Positions 24,713 through 34,407 are shown, counted from the first letter of the stretch. The stretch: DNA of 34,558 bases from Bifidobacteriaceae bacterium (GCA_031272885.1 JAISSX010000026.1:1-34558); one strand, 5' to 3'. A program made the numbers and translations. Notes: generated from the letters alone by a model not told the origin.

Positions 24713-26497
24713 CTAAGAGATGAACTGGCGGGCGGCGCCGGCCAGGGAGTGAACCAGGGAGGCCCGCCAGGCCGTCCAAGCCTTGTTGCCGGCGGCTTTG
24801 GCGTCCGCCTCGGTCAGGGCCTCCAGGCCGTCGATCAGTTCCAGCGAGCCGTCCAACGCCACCACCAGGGCCTCGGCCGTGGCCGGATCGGCCACATCAC
24901 GGGTGGTAGCCAACTCGGCCAACGTCAAGTGGTGCCGCACCAGCGCCACCATGAACGCGACATCGGCCGCCGGGTAGCCCATCCGGGTGAAAAGCGGTTC
25001 CGCCAGCCGCGCCCCGTAACCGGGATGATCCCGCTCAAGGGGGCGTTTACCCAGGTCATGGAACAGGGCGGCGACCTGCACCAGGTCACGCCGGGCCCGG
25101 CCCGTCTGGATGGCGGCCAGTTCCGCCACCGCCTCCACCTGGTGGCGGTCAACCGTGTGGCGGTGCAGCGGGTTGCGCTGAATCTGGTTGCGCACCGGCT
25201 CCCATTCCGGCCACAGCTTGAGCACCACGCCGGCCTGATCCAACGCCTCCCACACGTCCACCACCGCCCGGCCGGCGGCCAAGAACTGGTCCAGTTCCTC
25301 CCGCGCCTCCTGTGGCCACGGTTCGGGCAGGGCCGGGCAGCGGGTGGCCAACTGGATGGCCGTCAGCGGCTCCAGCGGCAGGCCGGTGGTGGCGGCGGCG
25401 CGGGCCGCCCGCAGCGGCAACACGGCATCGGCCTCCGGTGGGCCGTTGAAAACCAGTTCGCCGTTCAGTTCGCCAATCCCCTGCACAATCGGTGTCAACC
25501 TGGGCCCGCGGCGCTCACCGCGCACAAACACCGGCGGCAGCAGCTTGCGGGTGGGCAGGGCGCCGATGGCGCGGCGCAGCGTGGTGTCAAGGGCGTACGT
25601 GATGGTGCGGCCGGCCTGGGCCAGGCCGGACAGCATGTAGTCCGCGTCCCGGGCCTGTTTGGTGGCGCCGGCCGGGCGCGAGGCCGCCACCAGGGCCGCT
25701 GTCGCGTCCTGGTCCGCCATCAACAGTTGGTAGCCGGGACGCCGGGTGGTGGCCTGCAGGGCGTCGCGCACATCCAGCACGTAGTCCCAGGCGGCATCGA
25801 CGTCACCGTGCGGCCGGTCGGCCAGCCAGGTGGCCACCACGGCCTGCAGCGTGACGGCGTCCCTGAGGCCGCCACGGGCCTCTTTCAGGTCCGGTTCCAG
25901 CCGGTAGGCCAGGTCGCCGAAGCTGTCCTCGCGTTCCACCACCGATTCGGCCAATTCCTGCAACCGGCGCCGGGCGGCGGAACGCCAGTCGGACAGTACG
26001 GCCGATGCTGCCCGGCCGGCTAGGTCTTCGTCACCCGCCAGGAAACGCAGCGACAACAGGCCGGTGGCGGCCGGCACGTCCTGCGAGGCGATCTTGCGGC
26101 ACTCGTCCAGCGAGCGCATCGACTGGTCCAGGTCGAAACCCAGATCCCACAACGGATACCACAGGGCGCGGGCCAGAGCCTCGCGGTGGGCCTCGTCCCA
26201 GAACTTGTGGTTGTACACCACCACCAAGTCCAGGTCCGACATCGGGCCTAGGTCGCCCCGCCCAAGCGAGCCGACCGCCCCAAGGGCGATGCCACCATCG
26301 GGCGCCTCCAACGAGACCATGGCCTCATCCCAGAGGGAACGCAGGGCCTGTTTGGCCAGCTCGGTCCGGTCATCCCGGCCGGGCCTGCCCGGCACCCACC
26401 AGCGGGCCGCCAGCGGCCCCTCACCCGCCCTAGCAGAACCGAGGTCCCGCACGGCAACACCATGCGGGACCTCGGGCAATACTGCTGACAAGGTCAA
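24713..26497 (-). CDS. glnD: PII nucleotidyltransferase GlnD lacking ACT domains
   Basis: Enzyme that modifies PII at Tyr51 and removes the group again; in actinobacteria it transfers AMP rather than UMP. The nucleotidyltransferase motif is GSLGRGDLGPMSDLDL (76-91; D88 and D90 are the metal-binding pair). The HD domain runs from about 445, with HTVDRH near the start and HD at 480-481 (FHDLGKRP). The product ends at 594, right after the HD domain. Typical GlnD is 700-900 residues with two glutamine-sensing ACT domains; both are missing, and no ACT frame exists downstream. The TTG at 26497 is a weak start; a 13-bp hairpin overlaps residues 8-20, so the true start may be downstream, for example GTG at 26395. 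It lies 5 nt after the glnB stop. Confidence 0.92.
   Translation of the reverse strand: MTLSAVLPEVPHGVAVRDLGSARAGEGPLAARWWVPGRPGRDDRTELAKQALRSLWDEAMVSLEAPDGGIALGAVGSLGRGDLGPMSDLDLVVVYNHKFWDEAHREALARALWYPLWDLGFDLDQSMRSLDECRKIASQDVPAATGLLSLRFLAGDEDLAGRAASAVLSDWRSAARRRLQELAESVVEREDSFGDLAYRLEPDLKEARGGLRDAVTLQAVVATWLADRPHGDVDAAWDYVLDVRDALQATTRRPGYQLLMADQDATAALVAASRPAGATKQARDADYMLSGLAQAGRTITYALDTTLRRAIGALPTRKLLPPVFVRGERRGPRLTPIVQGIGELNGELVFNGPPEADAVLPLRAARAAATTGLPLEPLTAIQLATRCPALPEPWPQEAREELDQFLAAGRAVVDVWEALDQAGVVLKLWPEWEPVRNQIQRNPLHRHTVDRHQVEAVAELAAIQTGRARRDLVQVAALFHDLGKRPLERDHPGYGARLAEPLFTRMGYPAADVAFMVALVRHHLTLAELATTRDVADPATAEALVVALDGSLELIDGLEALTEADAKAAGNKAWTAWRASLVHSLAGAARQFIS
26439..26475 (-). 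terminator. 13-bp hairpin between glnB and glnD, possible attenuator
   Basis: CCGAGGTCCCGCA (26439-26451) and its exact reverse complement (26463-26475) enclose an 11-base loop, 28 nt past the glnB stop. No T-run follows, so it may weaken or pause read-through, or stabilise the glnB message, rather than terminate fully. It lies inside the first codons of glnD if the TTG start is right. Confidence 0.5.
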
Positions 26498-26502
26498 GTG
26501 GC

Positions 26503-26844
<342 letters not shown>

Positions 26845-26870
26845 TTAACCCTCTCAGATTTCTCTGGACG

Positions 26871-28163
26871 TTAGATACCGGCCACGGAGCGGCCAGACCC
26901 AGTCGTTTCGTAGGCCGTCTCACCGTGTTCGGCCAGGTCGATGCCGGCCACTTCCTGCGCCTCGGTGACACGCCAACCGATGGTGACCTTGACCAGCAGA
27001 CCCAGGATGGCCGTGACCACACCCGAGTAGGCCACCGCGATCAGAGCGGCGATGATCTGCGTCACCAACTGCTTGCCGCCGTGGCCATACAGCAGGCCGG
27101 AGTCAACCGACAGGAAGCCGATCAGCACGGTGCCGGTCAGGCCGCCCACCAGGTGGACACCCACCACGTCGAGCGAATCGTCGTAGCCCAGCTTGTACTT
27201 GAGCGACACGGCCAGGGCGCACAGGATGCCGGCGATGAAGCCGAGGATGATGGCGCCCAGGGGCGAAACGGTGGCGGCGGCAGGGGTGATGGCGACCAGG
27301 CCGCCCACCACGCCAGAGGCCGCGCCCACCGAGGTGGGCTTGCCGTCCTTGATGCGCTCGGTCAGCACCCAGCCCAGCATCGCACCGCAGGTCGCCACAG
27401 TGGTGTTGACCCAGGCCAGGCCCGCCACGGCATCGGCCGCGCCGGCCGAACCGGCGTTGAAACCGAACCAGCCGATCCACAGCAGGGCAGCACCCAACAT
27501 GACGAACGGCACGTTGTGGGGCCGCATCGGTTCCTTGCCGAAGCCCTTGCGCTTGCCGATGATTATGGCCAACACCAGGCCGGCCATACCGGCATTGATG
27601 TGGACCACCGTGCCACCAGCGAAGTCGATCGGGGCAGGGAGCGAGTCTTCCAGGAACCAGGCGCCGCCCAGGAAGCCGCCGCCCCACACCCAGTGGCACA
27701 ACGGGAAGTAGACCAGGGTGGCCCACAGCGCCACGAAGGCCAACCAGGGGCCGAAGCGAACCCGGTCCGCCAGCGAGCCGGAGATCAGCGCCACGGTGAT
27801 GATGGCGAAGGTGGCCTGGAACCCTACAAAGACATACCCAGGCACGCCACCGAGGAAGCCGTCCATGCCTTCAATGTTGTGTAGGGCGAAGTACTCGCCA
27901 GGCTTGCCGATGATGCCGCCCACGTCGGAGCCGAAGGCCATTGAGAAGCCCCACAGCACCCAGACGATGCCCACCACTGCGGCCACGCCGAAGCTCAGCA
28001 TCATCATGTTCAGAACGGACTTGGCCCTGACCAGGCCACCATAGAAGAAGGCCAGCGCGGGCACTGTCATCATCAGTACCAACGTGGCGGAAGTCAGAAT
28101 CCAGGCTGTATTGCCGGTGTCGAGCACAAACTCTTCAGCCGCCAACACCACAGCGTTATTCAC
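26871..28163 (-). CDS. amt: Ammonium transporter Amt
   Basis: Trimeric ammonium channel of 430 residues with eleven predicted helices. Pore residues are visible: D180 and H188 (IDFAGGTVVHIN), the second pore histidine H337 (VVGVHLVGG), and the F-rich gate segments. The start GTG at 28163 has an unusually strong ribosome site, AAGGAGGT at 28170-28177, 6 nt upstream. It leads the operon with glnB and glnD, so uptake and PII control are co-expressed. The upstream gap holds partial GlnR-like half-sites. Confidence 0.97.
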   Translation of the reverse strand: MNNAVVLAAEEFVLDTGNTAWILTSATLVLMMTVPALAFFYGGLVRAKSVLNMMMLSFGVAAVVGIVWVLWGFSMAFGSDVGGIIGKPGEYFALHNIEGMDGFLGGVPGYVFVGFQATFAIITVALISGSLADRVRFGPWLAFVALWATLVYFPLCHWVWGGGFLGGAWFLEDSLPAPIDFAGGTVVHINAGMAGLVLAIIIGKRKGFGKEPMRPHNVPFVMLGAALLWIGWFGFNAGSAGAADAVAGLAWVNTTVATCGAMLGWVLTERIKDGKPTSVGAASGVVGGLVAITPAAATVSPLGAIILGFIAGILCALAVSLKYKLGYDDSLDVVGVHLVGGLTGTVLIGFLSVDSGLLYGHGGKQLVTQIIAALIAVAYSGVVTAILGLLVKVTIGWRVTEAQEVAGIDLAEHGETAYETTGSGRSVAGI

Positions 28164-28221
28164 CGTGGTACCTCCTTAACTCGGGGTTGCGCTTTCAACC
28201 CTTGAGCTTGGGGGAGCCTGA

Positions 28222-28259
28222 TTTCGTGATAGGGCTCACGCGTGTTACGGGCACGTCAC
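28222..28259 (-). promoter_or_regulatory. Possible GlnR-type half-sites upstream of amt
   Basis: On the minus strand GTGAC (28255-28259), 6 nt, then GTAAC (28244-28248) fits the GTnAC-n6-GaAAC half of an actinobacterial GlnR box with one mismatch. The next two positions in register are GAGCC and CGAAA, weaker. The site lies about 80-96 nt before the amt GTG, plausible for activation under nitrogen limitation. No GlnR or AmtR gene is visible in the window. Confidence 0.35.
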
Positions 28260-28390
28260 GGCACGGGCAAGCAGGTAAACGTTCGATGCCGGTTGTGTTT
28301 CCAGCCGATGAGTCCCCAGGTTAGGCCGGGCGACAACCCGTCATCCGGTTGGCTCCGATTGGCTCCGGTCGGCTCGGGTTGGCTCCGGTC

Positions 28391-28456
28391 GGCGGGGGCT
28401 AGCCGGGGCCTCGGGGGGCGGCGGGGGCTAGCCGGGGCGGCGGGGGCTAGCCGGGG
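28391..28456. repeat. Three 18-bp G-rich repeats downstream of ftsY
   Basis: GGCGGGGGCTAGCCGGGG occurs at 28391-28408, 28420-28437 and 28439-28456, ending directly at the ftsY stop codon. Each contains the palindrome GGCTAGCC. Degenerate TTGGCTCCGG words precede them at about 28348-28390. No T-run, so a simple terminator is unlikely. The rest of the 293-bp amt-ftsY gap holds the amt leader. Confidence 0.85.
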
Positions 28457-29740
28457 TCAACGGCCCAGCAGGCCGTCCACGAAGGCGGCCGGGTCGAACG
28501 GCGCCAGATCGTCCGGCCCCTCGCCCAGACCAACCAGCTTGACCGGCACGCCCAGTTCGCGCTGCACCGCGATGACGATGCCGCCCTTGGCGGTGCCGTC
28601 CAGTTTGGTCAGCACGATGCCGGTCACGTCCACCGCCTCGGTGAACACCCGCGCCTGGGTCAGGCCGTTCTGGCCGGTGGTGGCGTCCAGCACCAGCAGG
28701 GTCTCGGTGATGGGCGCCTGCCGGGAAGCAACACGCTTGATCTTGCCCAGTTCGTCCATCAGGTTGGCCTTGTTGTGCAGACGGCCGGCGGTGTCGATGA
28801 TGACCGTGTCGACCGCCTGCTTCAGGCCCTGTTCCACGGCTTCGAAGGCCACCGCGGCCGGGTCCGAACCCTCCGGCCCCCGGACCGTCTTGACACCCAC
28901 CCGTTCGCCCCAGGTGGTGAGTTGTTCGGCGGCGGCGGCGCGGAAGGTATCGGCCGCACCCAGTAATACGGTGCGGCCCTCGGCCACTTCGAGCCGGGCC
29001 AGGCGGCCGATGGTGGTGGTCTTGCCGCTGCCGTTGACGCCCACCACCAGGATGATGCCCGGTTGGCCGTCCTGTCCCTGCCAGGCGATGTCGCGGGTGG
29101 CTGCGGTGTTGACCGCAGCCAGGAGTTCTTGGCGCAGAGCTTCGGCCGGGTCGGCTTCACCGCCCTTAACCCGTAGCGTTTGGCGCACGTTGGTCAGGAT
29201 GTCTTCGGCCGCGCCGGCGCCCACGTCCGCCAGGAGGAGGGATTCTTCGAACTCGTCCCAATCGTCTTGCGTCAGTTGGTCACGCGACAGGACCGCCAGG
29301 AGGGCCTTGCCCAAGGCCGACTTGGAGCCGGCCAGGCGGGCACGCAGCCGCTGCAGGCGGCTGGTCGCGGCCTCGGGGGTTTCGATGGCTGCGGCGGGTG
29401 GGGCCACACTTGGTTCAGCCTCGTCAGCCTCGGCGGCCGATGGCGCCCCGGCCCCTGGTTCGGCGGCGCTGGTCGCCGCTGCTGCGGCCTCGGCCTCGCT
29501 GACCTCGGCAGCATCGCTGACCTCGGCGGCCGGCGGCGCCTTAGCGCCCTGGCCCGGCGTCACGGGCGCAGGCTTGGCTTCTTCCTCCTTGGCTGCCGCA
29601 ACCGGAGTGGCGGGCGGCGTTGGCGTGGCGGGCGGCATCGGCGGCGTGCCCTTGCGGCGGGACACCCACAGGCCAACGGCGAGGCCGGCCAGCAGCACCA
29701 CAATCGCGACCACCACGATGACGATTTGCTCTGGAGTCAT
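28457..29740 (-). CDS. ftsY: Signal recognition particle receptor FtsY
   Basis: GTPase that docks SRP-ribosome complexes at the membrane. The chosen ATG at 29740 (MTPEQIVIV) has GGGAGGA 7 nt upstream, giving 427 residues; the 18 residues further upstream are probably not translated. An N-terminal membrane helix (about 5-26) and a Pro/Ala/Glu-rich acidic linker (about 30-120) precede the NG domain, with VGVNGSGKTTT, DTFRAAAAEQL, DTAGRLHN, TKLDGTAKGG and GLGEGPDDLAPF. N-terminal membrane anchoring is normal for actinobacteria. It diverges from smc across 104 nt. Confidence 0.97.
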   Translation of the reverse strand: MTPEQIVIVVVAIVVLLAGLAVGLWVSRRKGTPPMPPATPTPPATPVAAAKEEEAKPAPVTPGQGAKAPPAAEVSDAAEVSEAEAAAAATSAAEPGAGAPSAAEADEAEPSVAPPAAAIETPEAATSRLQRLRARLAGSKSALGKALLAVLSRDQLTQDDWDEFEESLLLADVGAGAAEDILTNVRQTLRVKGGEADPAEALRQELLAAVNTAATRDIAWQGQDGQPGIILVVGVNGSGKTTTIGRLARLEVAEGRTVLLGAADTFRAAAAEQLTTWGERVGVKTVRGPEGSDPAAVAFEAVEQGLKQAVDTVIIDTAGRLHNKANLMDELGKIKRVASRQAPITETLLVLDATTGQNGLTQARVFTEAVDVTGIVLTKLDGTAKGGIVIAVQRELGVPVKLVGLGEGPDDLAPFDPAAFVDGLLGR

Positions 29741-29844
29741 GGCCCCATCCTCCCAAACCCCGGCCCCTACCCCTAACCGGCCGGCATCGCCCACCGGCCT
29801 GGCAACCCAATCCAGGGCTCCGCCGCGGATAGGCTTGTCGCGCT

Positions 29845-32800
29845 ATGTACCTCAAGACGCTGACCCTGCGCGGCTTCAAGTCGTTTGCCTCGGCCACGCG
29901 GCTCAGCTTTGAGCCGGGCATCACGTGTGTGGTGGGCCCTAACGGTTCGGGCAAGTCGAATGTGGTTGACGCCCTGGCCTGGGTGATGGGCGAGCAGGGG
30001 GCCAAGTCGCTGCGTGGCGGCAAGATGGAAGACGTCATCTTTGCCGGCACCCGCACCCGCCCGGCGCTGGGCCGGGCCGAGGTCCGCCTGACCATCGACA
30101 ACACCGACGGCGCGCTGCCGATCGACTACACCGAGGTCACCATCAGCCGCACGCTGTTCCGCAACGGCGGCTCCGAGTACGCCATCAACGGCACCCCCTG
30201 CCGCCTGCTGGACATCCAAGAACTGCTGAGCGACAGCGGCATGGGCCGCGAGATGCACGTCATCGTGGGCCAGGGCCACCTGGATGACGTGCTGACGGCC
30301 AGTCCGGAGGAGCGCCGCGGCTTCATCGAAGAGGCCGCCGGCGTGTTGAAGCATCGCAAGCGCAAGGAGCGGGCGCTGCGCAAACTGGACGCCATGCAGG
30401 CTAACCTGACGCGCCTGCAGGACCTGACCGGTGAGATCCGCCGCCAGTTGGGTCCGCTGGCCAAACAGGCCGATGTCGCCCGGCGGGCTCAGGGGATTCA
30501 GGCGGCGGTGCGGGACGCCATGGCCAGGTTGTTGGCGGACGATGCCGCGCAGCTCACCGCCCAGCTCGCGGCCGAACTGGCGGATGAGACGGCCTTGAAT
30601 GATCGCCGCGACCAGTTGCAGACCGAGTTGGCGGTGGCTCGTGCGGACCTGGCCAAGCTGGAGGCGGCGGCCGCGGCGGCCGCGCCGGAGCTGTCGAAGG
30701 CCTCTGACCTGTACTTCCGGGCTTCGTCCCTGGCGGAAAGGGTGCGGGCCACCCGGGCCCTGGCCGGTGAGCGGGCCCGGCTGTTGGGCAGCGGCGAGTT
30801 CCGCCTGCCCGAGGCCGGGGTGACGGGCGCCGGCTCGGCTGAGGGCCTGGAGGCCCTGGCGGACCGGTTGGAGGCGGAGGCCGCCCAGGTGGCCGACGCC
30901 CAGGCGGTGGCCCAAGACCAGGCCGAAGCGGCCGAGACTGCGCTGACCCAGGCCGTGGCCGCCGCCCAGGAAGAGGAGCGCCGCTACACCGCCGCCCTGC
31001 GCGCCCAGGCGGACCGGCGCGAGGGCCTGGCCGCCCTCACCGCCAAGACCACCGCCGCCCGCGCCGCGCTTGACCGCCGCGCGGCCGAGATCGCCGAACT
31101 GGCGGCCGCGCTGGAACAGGCCCAGGCCCTGCGCCACCAGGCCGAAACCGAGTTCACGGCCCTGGAACAGCAGATTGCCGGCGTGGAGGATTCCGAAGAG
31201 TCGCTCGACGCCGCCTACGAACGGGCCGGCGAGGCCCTGGCCCACGAGAAGGCGGTGGCCGAGGCCCTGCAGGCCGAACAACAGCAGGGCCGCACCGACC
31301 TGGCGGGCGCCACCGCCACCCTTGAGGCCCTCGATTTGGCTTTGACCAGCAAGGACGGCACCCTCCCGCTGCAGCAACGCGGCCACACCCTGGGTCCGGT
31401 GGCCGCCATGATCACGGTCGAGCCGGGTTTCGAACGGGCCATCGCCGCCGCCCTGGGCCAGGCGGCCGCGGCCGTGGCGGTCGAATCCCCCGAGGCCGCC
31501 GTAGACGCCCTGCGCTTGATGCGGGCGGACGGCCTGGGCCAGGCCGGTTTGGTCATCTCTCAGGCGGTGCCCGATGGCGCCCCCTCCCCCAACGCGGCCG
31601 CGGTCGCCAAGGGTCTGCCCGCCGCCGCCCGACCGGCTCTGACAGTGGTGACGCTGAAGTCCGAGGCCGCGGGCGCCATCGGGCAGCGACTGGCGCCGGT
31701 GGTAGTGGTGGAGACGCTGGCGCAAGCCAAGGCCGTGCTGGCCAGCCACCCGGAACTGGTTGCGGTCACCACCGAGGGCGACCTGCTGAGCCGGACCTGG
31801 GCGCATGGTGGCGGTGAGGCCGCCCAGTCGATGATCGAACTGCAGGCGGCCAAGGCCGCCGCCGAACAGGCCGTGGACCAGGCCAAGGCCGTGGTGGAGC
31901 GCACCACCTTCGAACTGGTAACGGCCGAACAGCGGGTGGCGGAAGCCGAGCAGCGGGTGGCGGAAGCCTATGAGCAGTTGGCGGCCTCGGATGCGCGCTA
32001 TTCGGCCGTGGCAGAAACCTTGGGGCGGCTCAGCGCCACGGTGGGCCGTCAGAAGGAGACGATCGCGAGCACCGAGCAGCGCCTGGCCCAGGCCGAGCAT
32101 GCTCGCGAGCAGGAGGTGGCCGAACTGGCCGCACTGGAGCAGGCACTGGAATCGGCTCAGGCCGGTGAGGAGCCGTCTGACCAGCCAATTGACGCCACGG
32201 CTCGCGAGCAGGCGGCCGCCGCCGCCGAGGCCGCCCGCCAGGCCCACCTGGAGGCCGGCCTTGAGGCGAGGGCCCTGTCGGAGCGCCTGCACGCCCTGAC
32301 CGACCGGGCCAAGGCGACGCGCCGGGCGGCCGAAGCCGAGCAGGCGGCCGCCGCGCGCGCCGAGGCCCGCGCCGCCCTGCGAGCACGGCAATCGGCCGTG
32401 GCCCGGGCCGTGGAGCAGGCCGCCGCCCAACTGGAGCAACTGGCGAGCACGGCCACCAGCCAGGCCCGGGACCAGCGGGAGAAGGTAGAGCAGGCGCGCG
32501 CCGAACGGGAGGCCGCGTTGGCCGGCCTGCGCGGCGAGATCGACCAGTTCCGGGCCGAACTGACCGACCTGACCGACGCCGCCCACCGGGAGGAAATGGC
32601 CCGCACCGCCCAACGGATGCGCCTGGAGGCCCTGGCGGACAAGGCCATGGAAGACCTGGGCCTGACGCTGGAGACACTGGCGGCCGAATACGGCCCCGAC
32701 CAGCCCGTGCCCGCGCCAGAAGGCTCGCTGCCGGCTGAGGGCCCCAACGAAGACGACCCGGACGCCCCGCCGCCCACCATCCCGTACGTGCGGGAGGAGC

Positions 32801-33441
32801 AGGAGAAGCGGCTGCGCCGCGCCCAGCGCGAACTGAGCGCCCTAGGCCGGGTCAACCCGCTGGCCTTGGAGGAATACCAGGCCCTGGAACAGCGCCACCG
32901 CTTCTTGCAGGACCAGTTGGCGGACCTGAAGAAGTCCCGGGCTGACCTGCTGGAGGTCATCAAGGAGATTGACGGCAAGGTGGAGCAGGTCTTCGCCGAC
33001 GCCTATCTGGACACCGAGAAGGCCTTCACCGAGGTGTTCGCCCGCTTGTTCCCCGGCGGCGAAGGCAAACTGATCGCCACCGAGCCGGGCGCCTGGCTGA
33101 CCACCGGGGTGGACATCGAGGCCCGGCCGGCCGGCAAGTCGGTCAAACGGCTGTCGCTGCTGTCCGGCGGCGAACGCTCCCTGGTGGCGGTGGCGTTCAC
33201 GCTGGCCATCTTCATGGCCCGGCCGTCGCCGTTCTATGTCATGGACGAGGTTGAGGCCGCCCTGGACGACACCAACCTGGGCCGGCTGCTCGCCATCGTC
33301 GAGGAGCTGCGCGACAAGTCACAGATCCTGTTGGTGACGCACCAGAAGCGGACCATGGAGATCGGCGACGCCTTATATGGCGTGACGATGCAGAACGACG
33401 GCGTTTCGACCGTCATCTCGCAGCGGCTGCGGGACGTCTAG
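29845..33441 (+). CDS. smc: Chromosome segregation ATPase SMC
   Basis: Condensin ATPase that folds and segregates the chromosome. The N-terminal head has Walker A GPNGSGKS (31-38); a long coiled coil follows, the hinge lies around 505-660 (HTLGPVAAMI…), and a second coiled coil leads back to the C-terminal head with LSGGE (1106-1110) and Walker B YVMDEVEAALDD (D1134, E1135). The 1198-residue length is normal. No good ribosome site precedes the ATG at 29845. Partners ScpA and ScpB are not in the window. The usual order has smc in line with ftsY; here smc is inverted relative to it. Confidence 0.98.
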   Translation: MYLKTLTLRGFKSFASATRLSFEPGITCVVGPNGSGKSNVVDALAWVMGEQGAKSLRGGKMEDVIFAGTRTRPALGRAEVRLTIDNTDGALPIDYTEVTISRTLFRNGGSEYAINGTPCRLLDIQELLSDSGMGREMHVIVGQGHLDDVLTASPEERRGFIEEAAGVLKHRKRKERALRKLDAMQANLTRLQDLTGEIRRQLGPLAKQADVARRAQGIQAAVRDAMARLLADDAAQLTAQLAAELADETALNDRRDQLQTELAVARADLAKLEAAAAAAAPELSKASDLYFRASSLAERVRATRALAGERARLLGSGEFRLPEAGVTGAGSAEGLEALADRLEAEAAQVADAQAVAQDQAEAAETALTQAVAAAQEEERRYTAALRAQADRREGLAALTAKTTAARAALDRRAAEIAELAAALEQAQALRHQAETEFTALEQQIAGVEDSEESLDAAYERAGEALAHEKAVAEALQAEQQQGRTDLAGATATLEALDLALTSKDGTLPLQQRGHTLGPVAAMITVEPGFERAIAAALGQAAAAVAVESPEAAVDALRLMRADGLGQAGLVISQAVPDGAPSPNAAAVAKGLPAAARPALTVVTLKSEAAGAIGQRLAPVVVVETLAQAKAVLASHPELVAVTTEGDLLSRTWAHGGGEAAQSMIELQAAKAAAEQAVDQAKAVVERTTFELVTAEQRVAEAEQRVAEAYEQLAASDARYSAVAETLGRLSATVGRQKETIASTEQRLAQAEHAREQEVAELAALEQALESAQAGEEPSDQPIDATAREQAAAAAEAARQAHLEAGLEARALSERLHALTDRAKATRRAAEAEQAAAARAEARAALRARQSAVARAVEQAAAQLEQLASTATSQARDQREKVEQARAEREAALAGLRGEIDQFRAELTDLTDAAHREEMARTAQRMRLEALADKAMEDLGLTLETLAAEYGPDQPVPAPEGSLPAEGPNEDDPDAPPPTIPYVREEQEKRLRRAQRELSALGRVNPLALEEYQALEQRHRFLQDQLADLKKSRADLLEVIKEIDGKVEQVFADAYLDTEKAFTEVFARLFPGGEGKLIATEPGAWLTTGVDIEARPAGKSVKRLSLLSGGERSLVAVAFTLAIFMARPSPFYVMDEVEAALDDTNLGRLLAIVEELRDKSQILLVTHQKRTMEIGDALYGVTMQNDGVSTVISQRLRDV

Positions 33442-33453
33442 CGGTCTGGCCGT

Positions 33454-34407
33454 CTAGGTTTCTGGGGCCGGCGCTGCCTGGCCGGCCCGCCAACGCAGGT
33501 TCATCACCACCACGCCGGCCAACACCACGCCGATGCCCAGTATCACGATCACCGTGGGCTGCTCGTGGTAGACGAAGAAGCCGATCAGGCTGGAAGCCAC
33601 CGGCTCCACCGAGGCCAGAATGGCGGCGGTACCCGTATCCACGTAGCGCATGCCGTACGTGAACAGGGCGTATGGCAGCAGGGCGGCGCACAGGGTGTGC
33701 AGTACCAGCAGCAGGGTCATGTAGCCGGGTTGGTCCGCCACGGTGCGCCCGATGACGCCGAAGTCGGTGAAGGGGACACAGGCCAGGGCACCCAGCAGGA
33801 AAGCCCAGAAGTTGATGGTGAGGGAGTTGTAGCCGCGGTTGAGGGCCACCCGGCTGAGCACGCCGTACAGGCCCCACCCCAGCGCCGAAGCGAAACCGAT
33901 GGCCACCCCGCTGGCCGAGAACCAGTTGCCCTGCGGCGCCCCCGAGCCGCCACCGAAAATGCCGCTCACCAGCACGCAGCCGGCGAACACCAAGACCAGG
34001 GCCAACACCTTCTGTAAGGTCACCTTCTCCTTGAAGACAAAAGCCGAGATGGCCACCACGAAAATCGGCGCGCTGGCCAGCAGGATGGACGCCACCGACA
34101 GCGGGTTCATCACAATGGAGACGGAGTAGAAGTAGTTCAGCAGAATGGAGCTGGCCAGACCGGCGCCGGCAAACCACCAGATGTCGCGCAGTTTGATGAG
34201 GAACAGCTCGGTGCGGCGGGTGACCACGAAGAAGCCGGCCAGCAAAATGGCCGCAATCGACATGCGGGCGAAGACGATGGTGAGGGGGCTGTACTCCAGG
34301 TCATCCAGCCGCCGCACAAAGACGCCGATGGCGCCCCACAGCACGCCGGCCACCAAAATGGCCACCACGGCAATGAACGTTTGGGCTGATCGCCGCGCTG
34401 TGACCAC
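33454..34407 (-). CDS. EamA/DMT-family transporter
   Basis: Integral membrane protein of 317 residues with about ten helices arranged as two EamA repeats (about 12-145 and 165-303). Typical motifs are WGAIGVFVRR, the VFKEKVTLQKVLALVLVFAGCVLVSG end of the first half (only VFKEKVTLQ given here as the key part) and SVEPVASSLIGFFVYHEQ in the second half. Members export amino acids, nucleobases or other metabolites; substrate unknown. The start is GTG at 34407. It converges with smc, with 12 nt between. Confidence 0.92.
   Translation of the reverse strand: MVTARRSAQTFIAVVAILVAGVLWGAIGVFVRRLDDLEYSPLTIVFARMSIAAILLAGFFVVTRRTELFLIKLRDIWWFAGAGLASSILLNYFYSVSIVMNPLSVASILLASAPIFVVAISAFVFKEKVTLQKVLALVLVFAGCVLVSGIFGGGSGAPQGNWFSASGVAIGFASALGWGLYGVLSRVALNRGYNSLTINFWAFLLGALACVPFTDFGVIGRTVADQPGYMTLLLVLHTLCAALLPYALFTYGMRYVDTGTAAILASVEPVASSLIGFFVYHEQPTVIVILGIGVVLAGVVVMNLRWRAGQAAPAPET

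Noticed and set aside
29773-32613. 946-residue open frame on the minus strand
   Set aside because: It lies fully antisense to smc, has composition of a shadow frame (Gly, Leu, Arg, His, Gln rich) and shows no domain.
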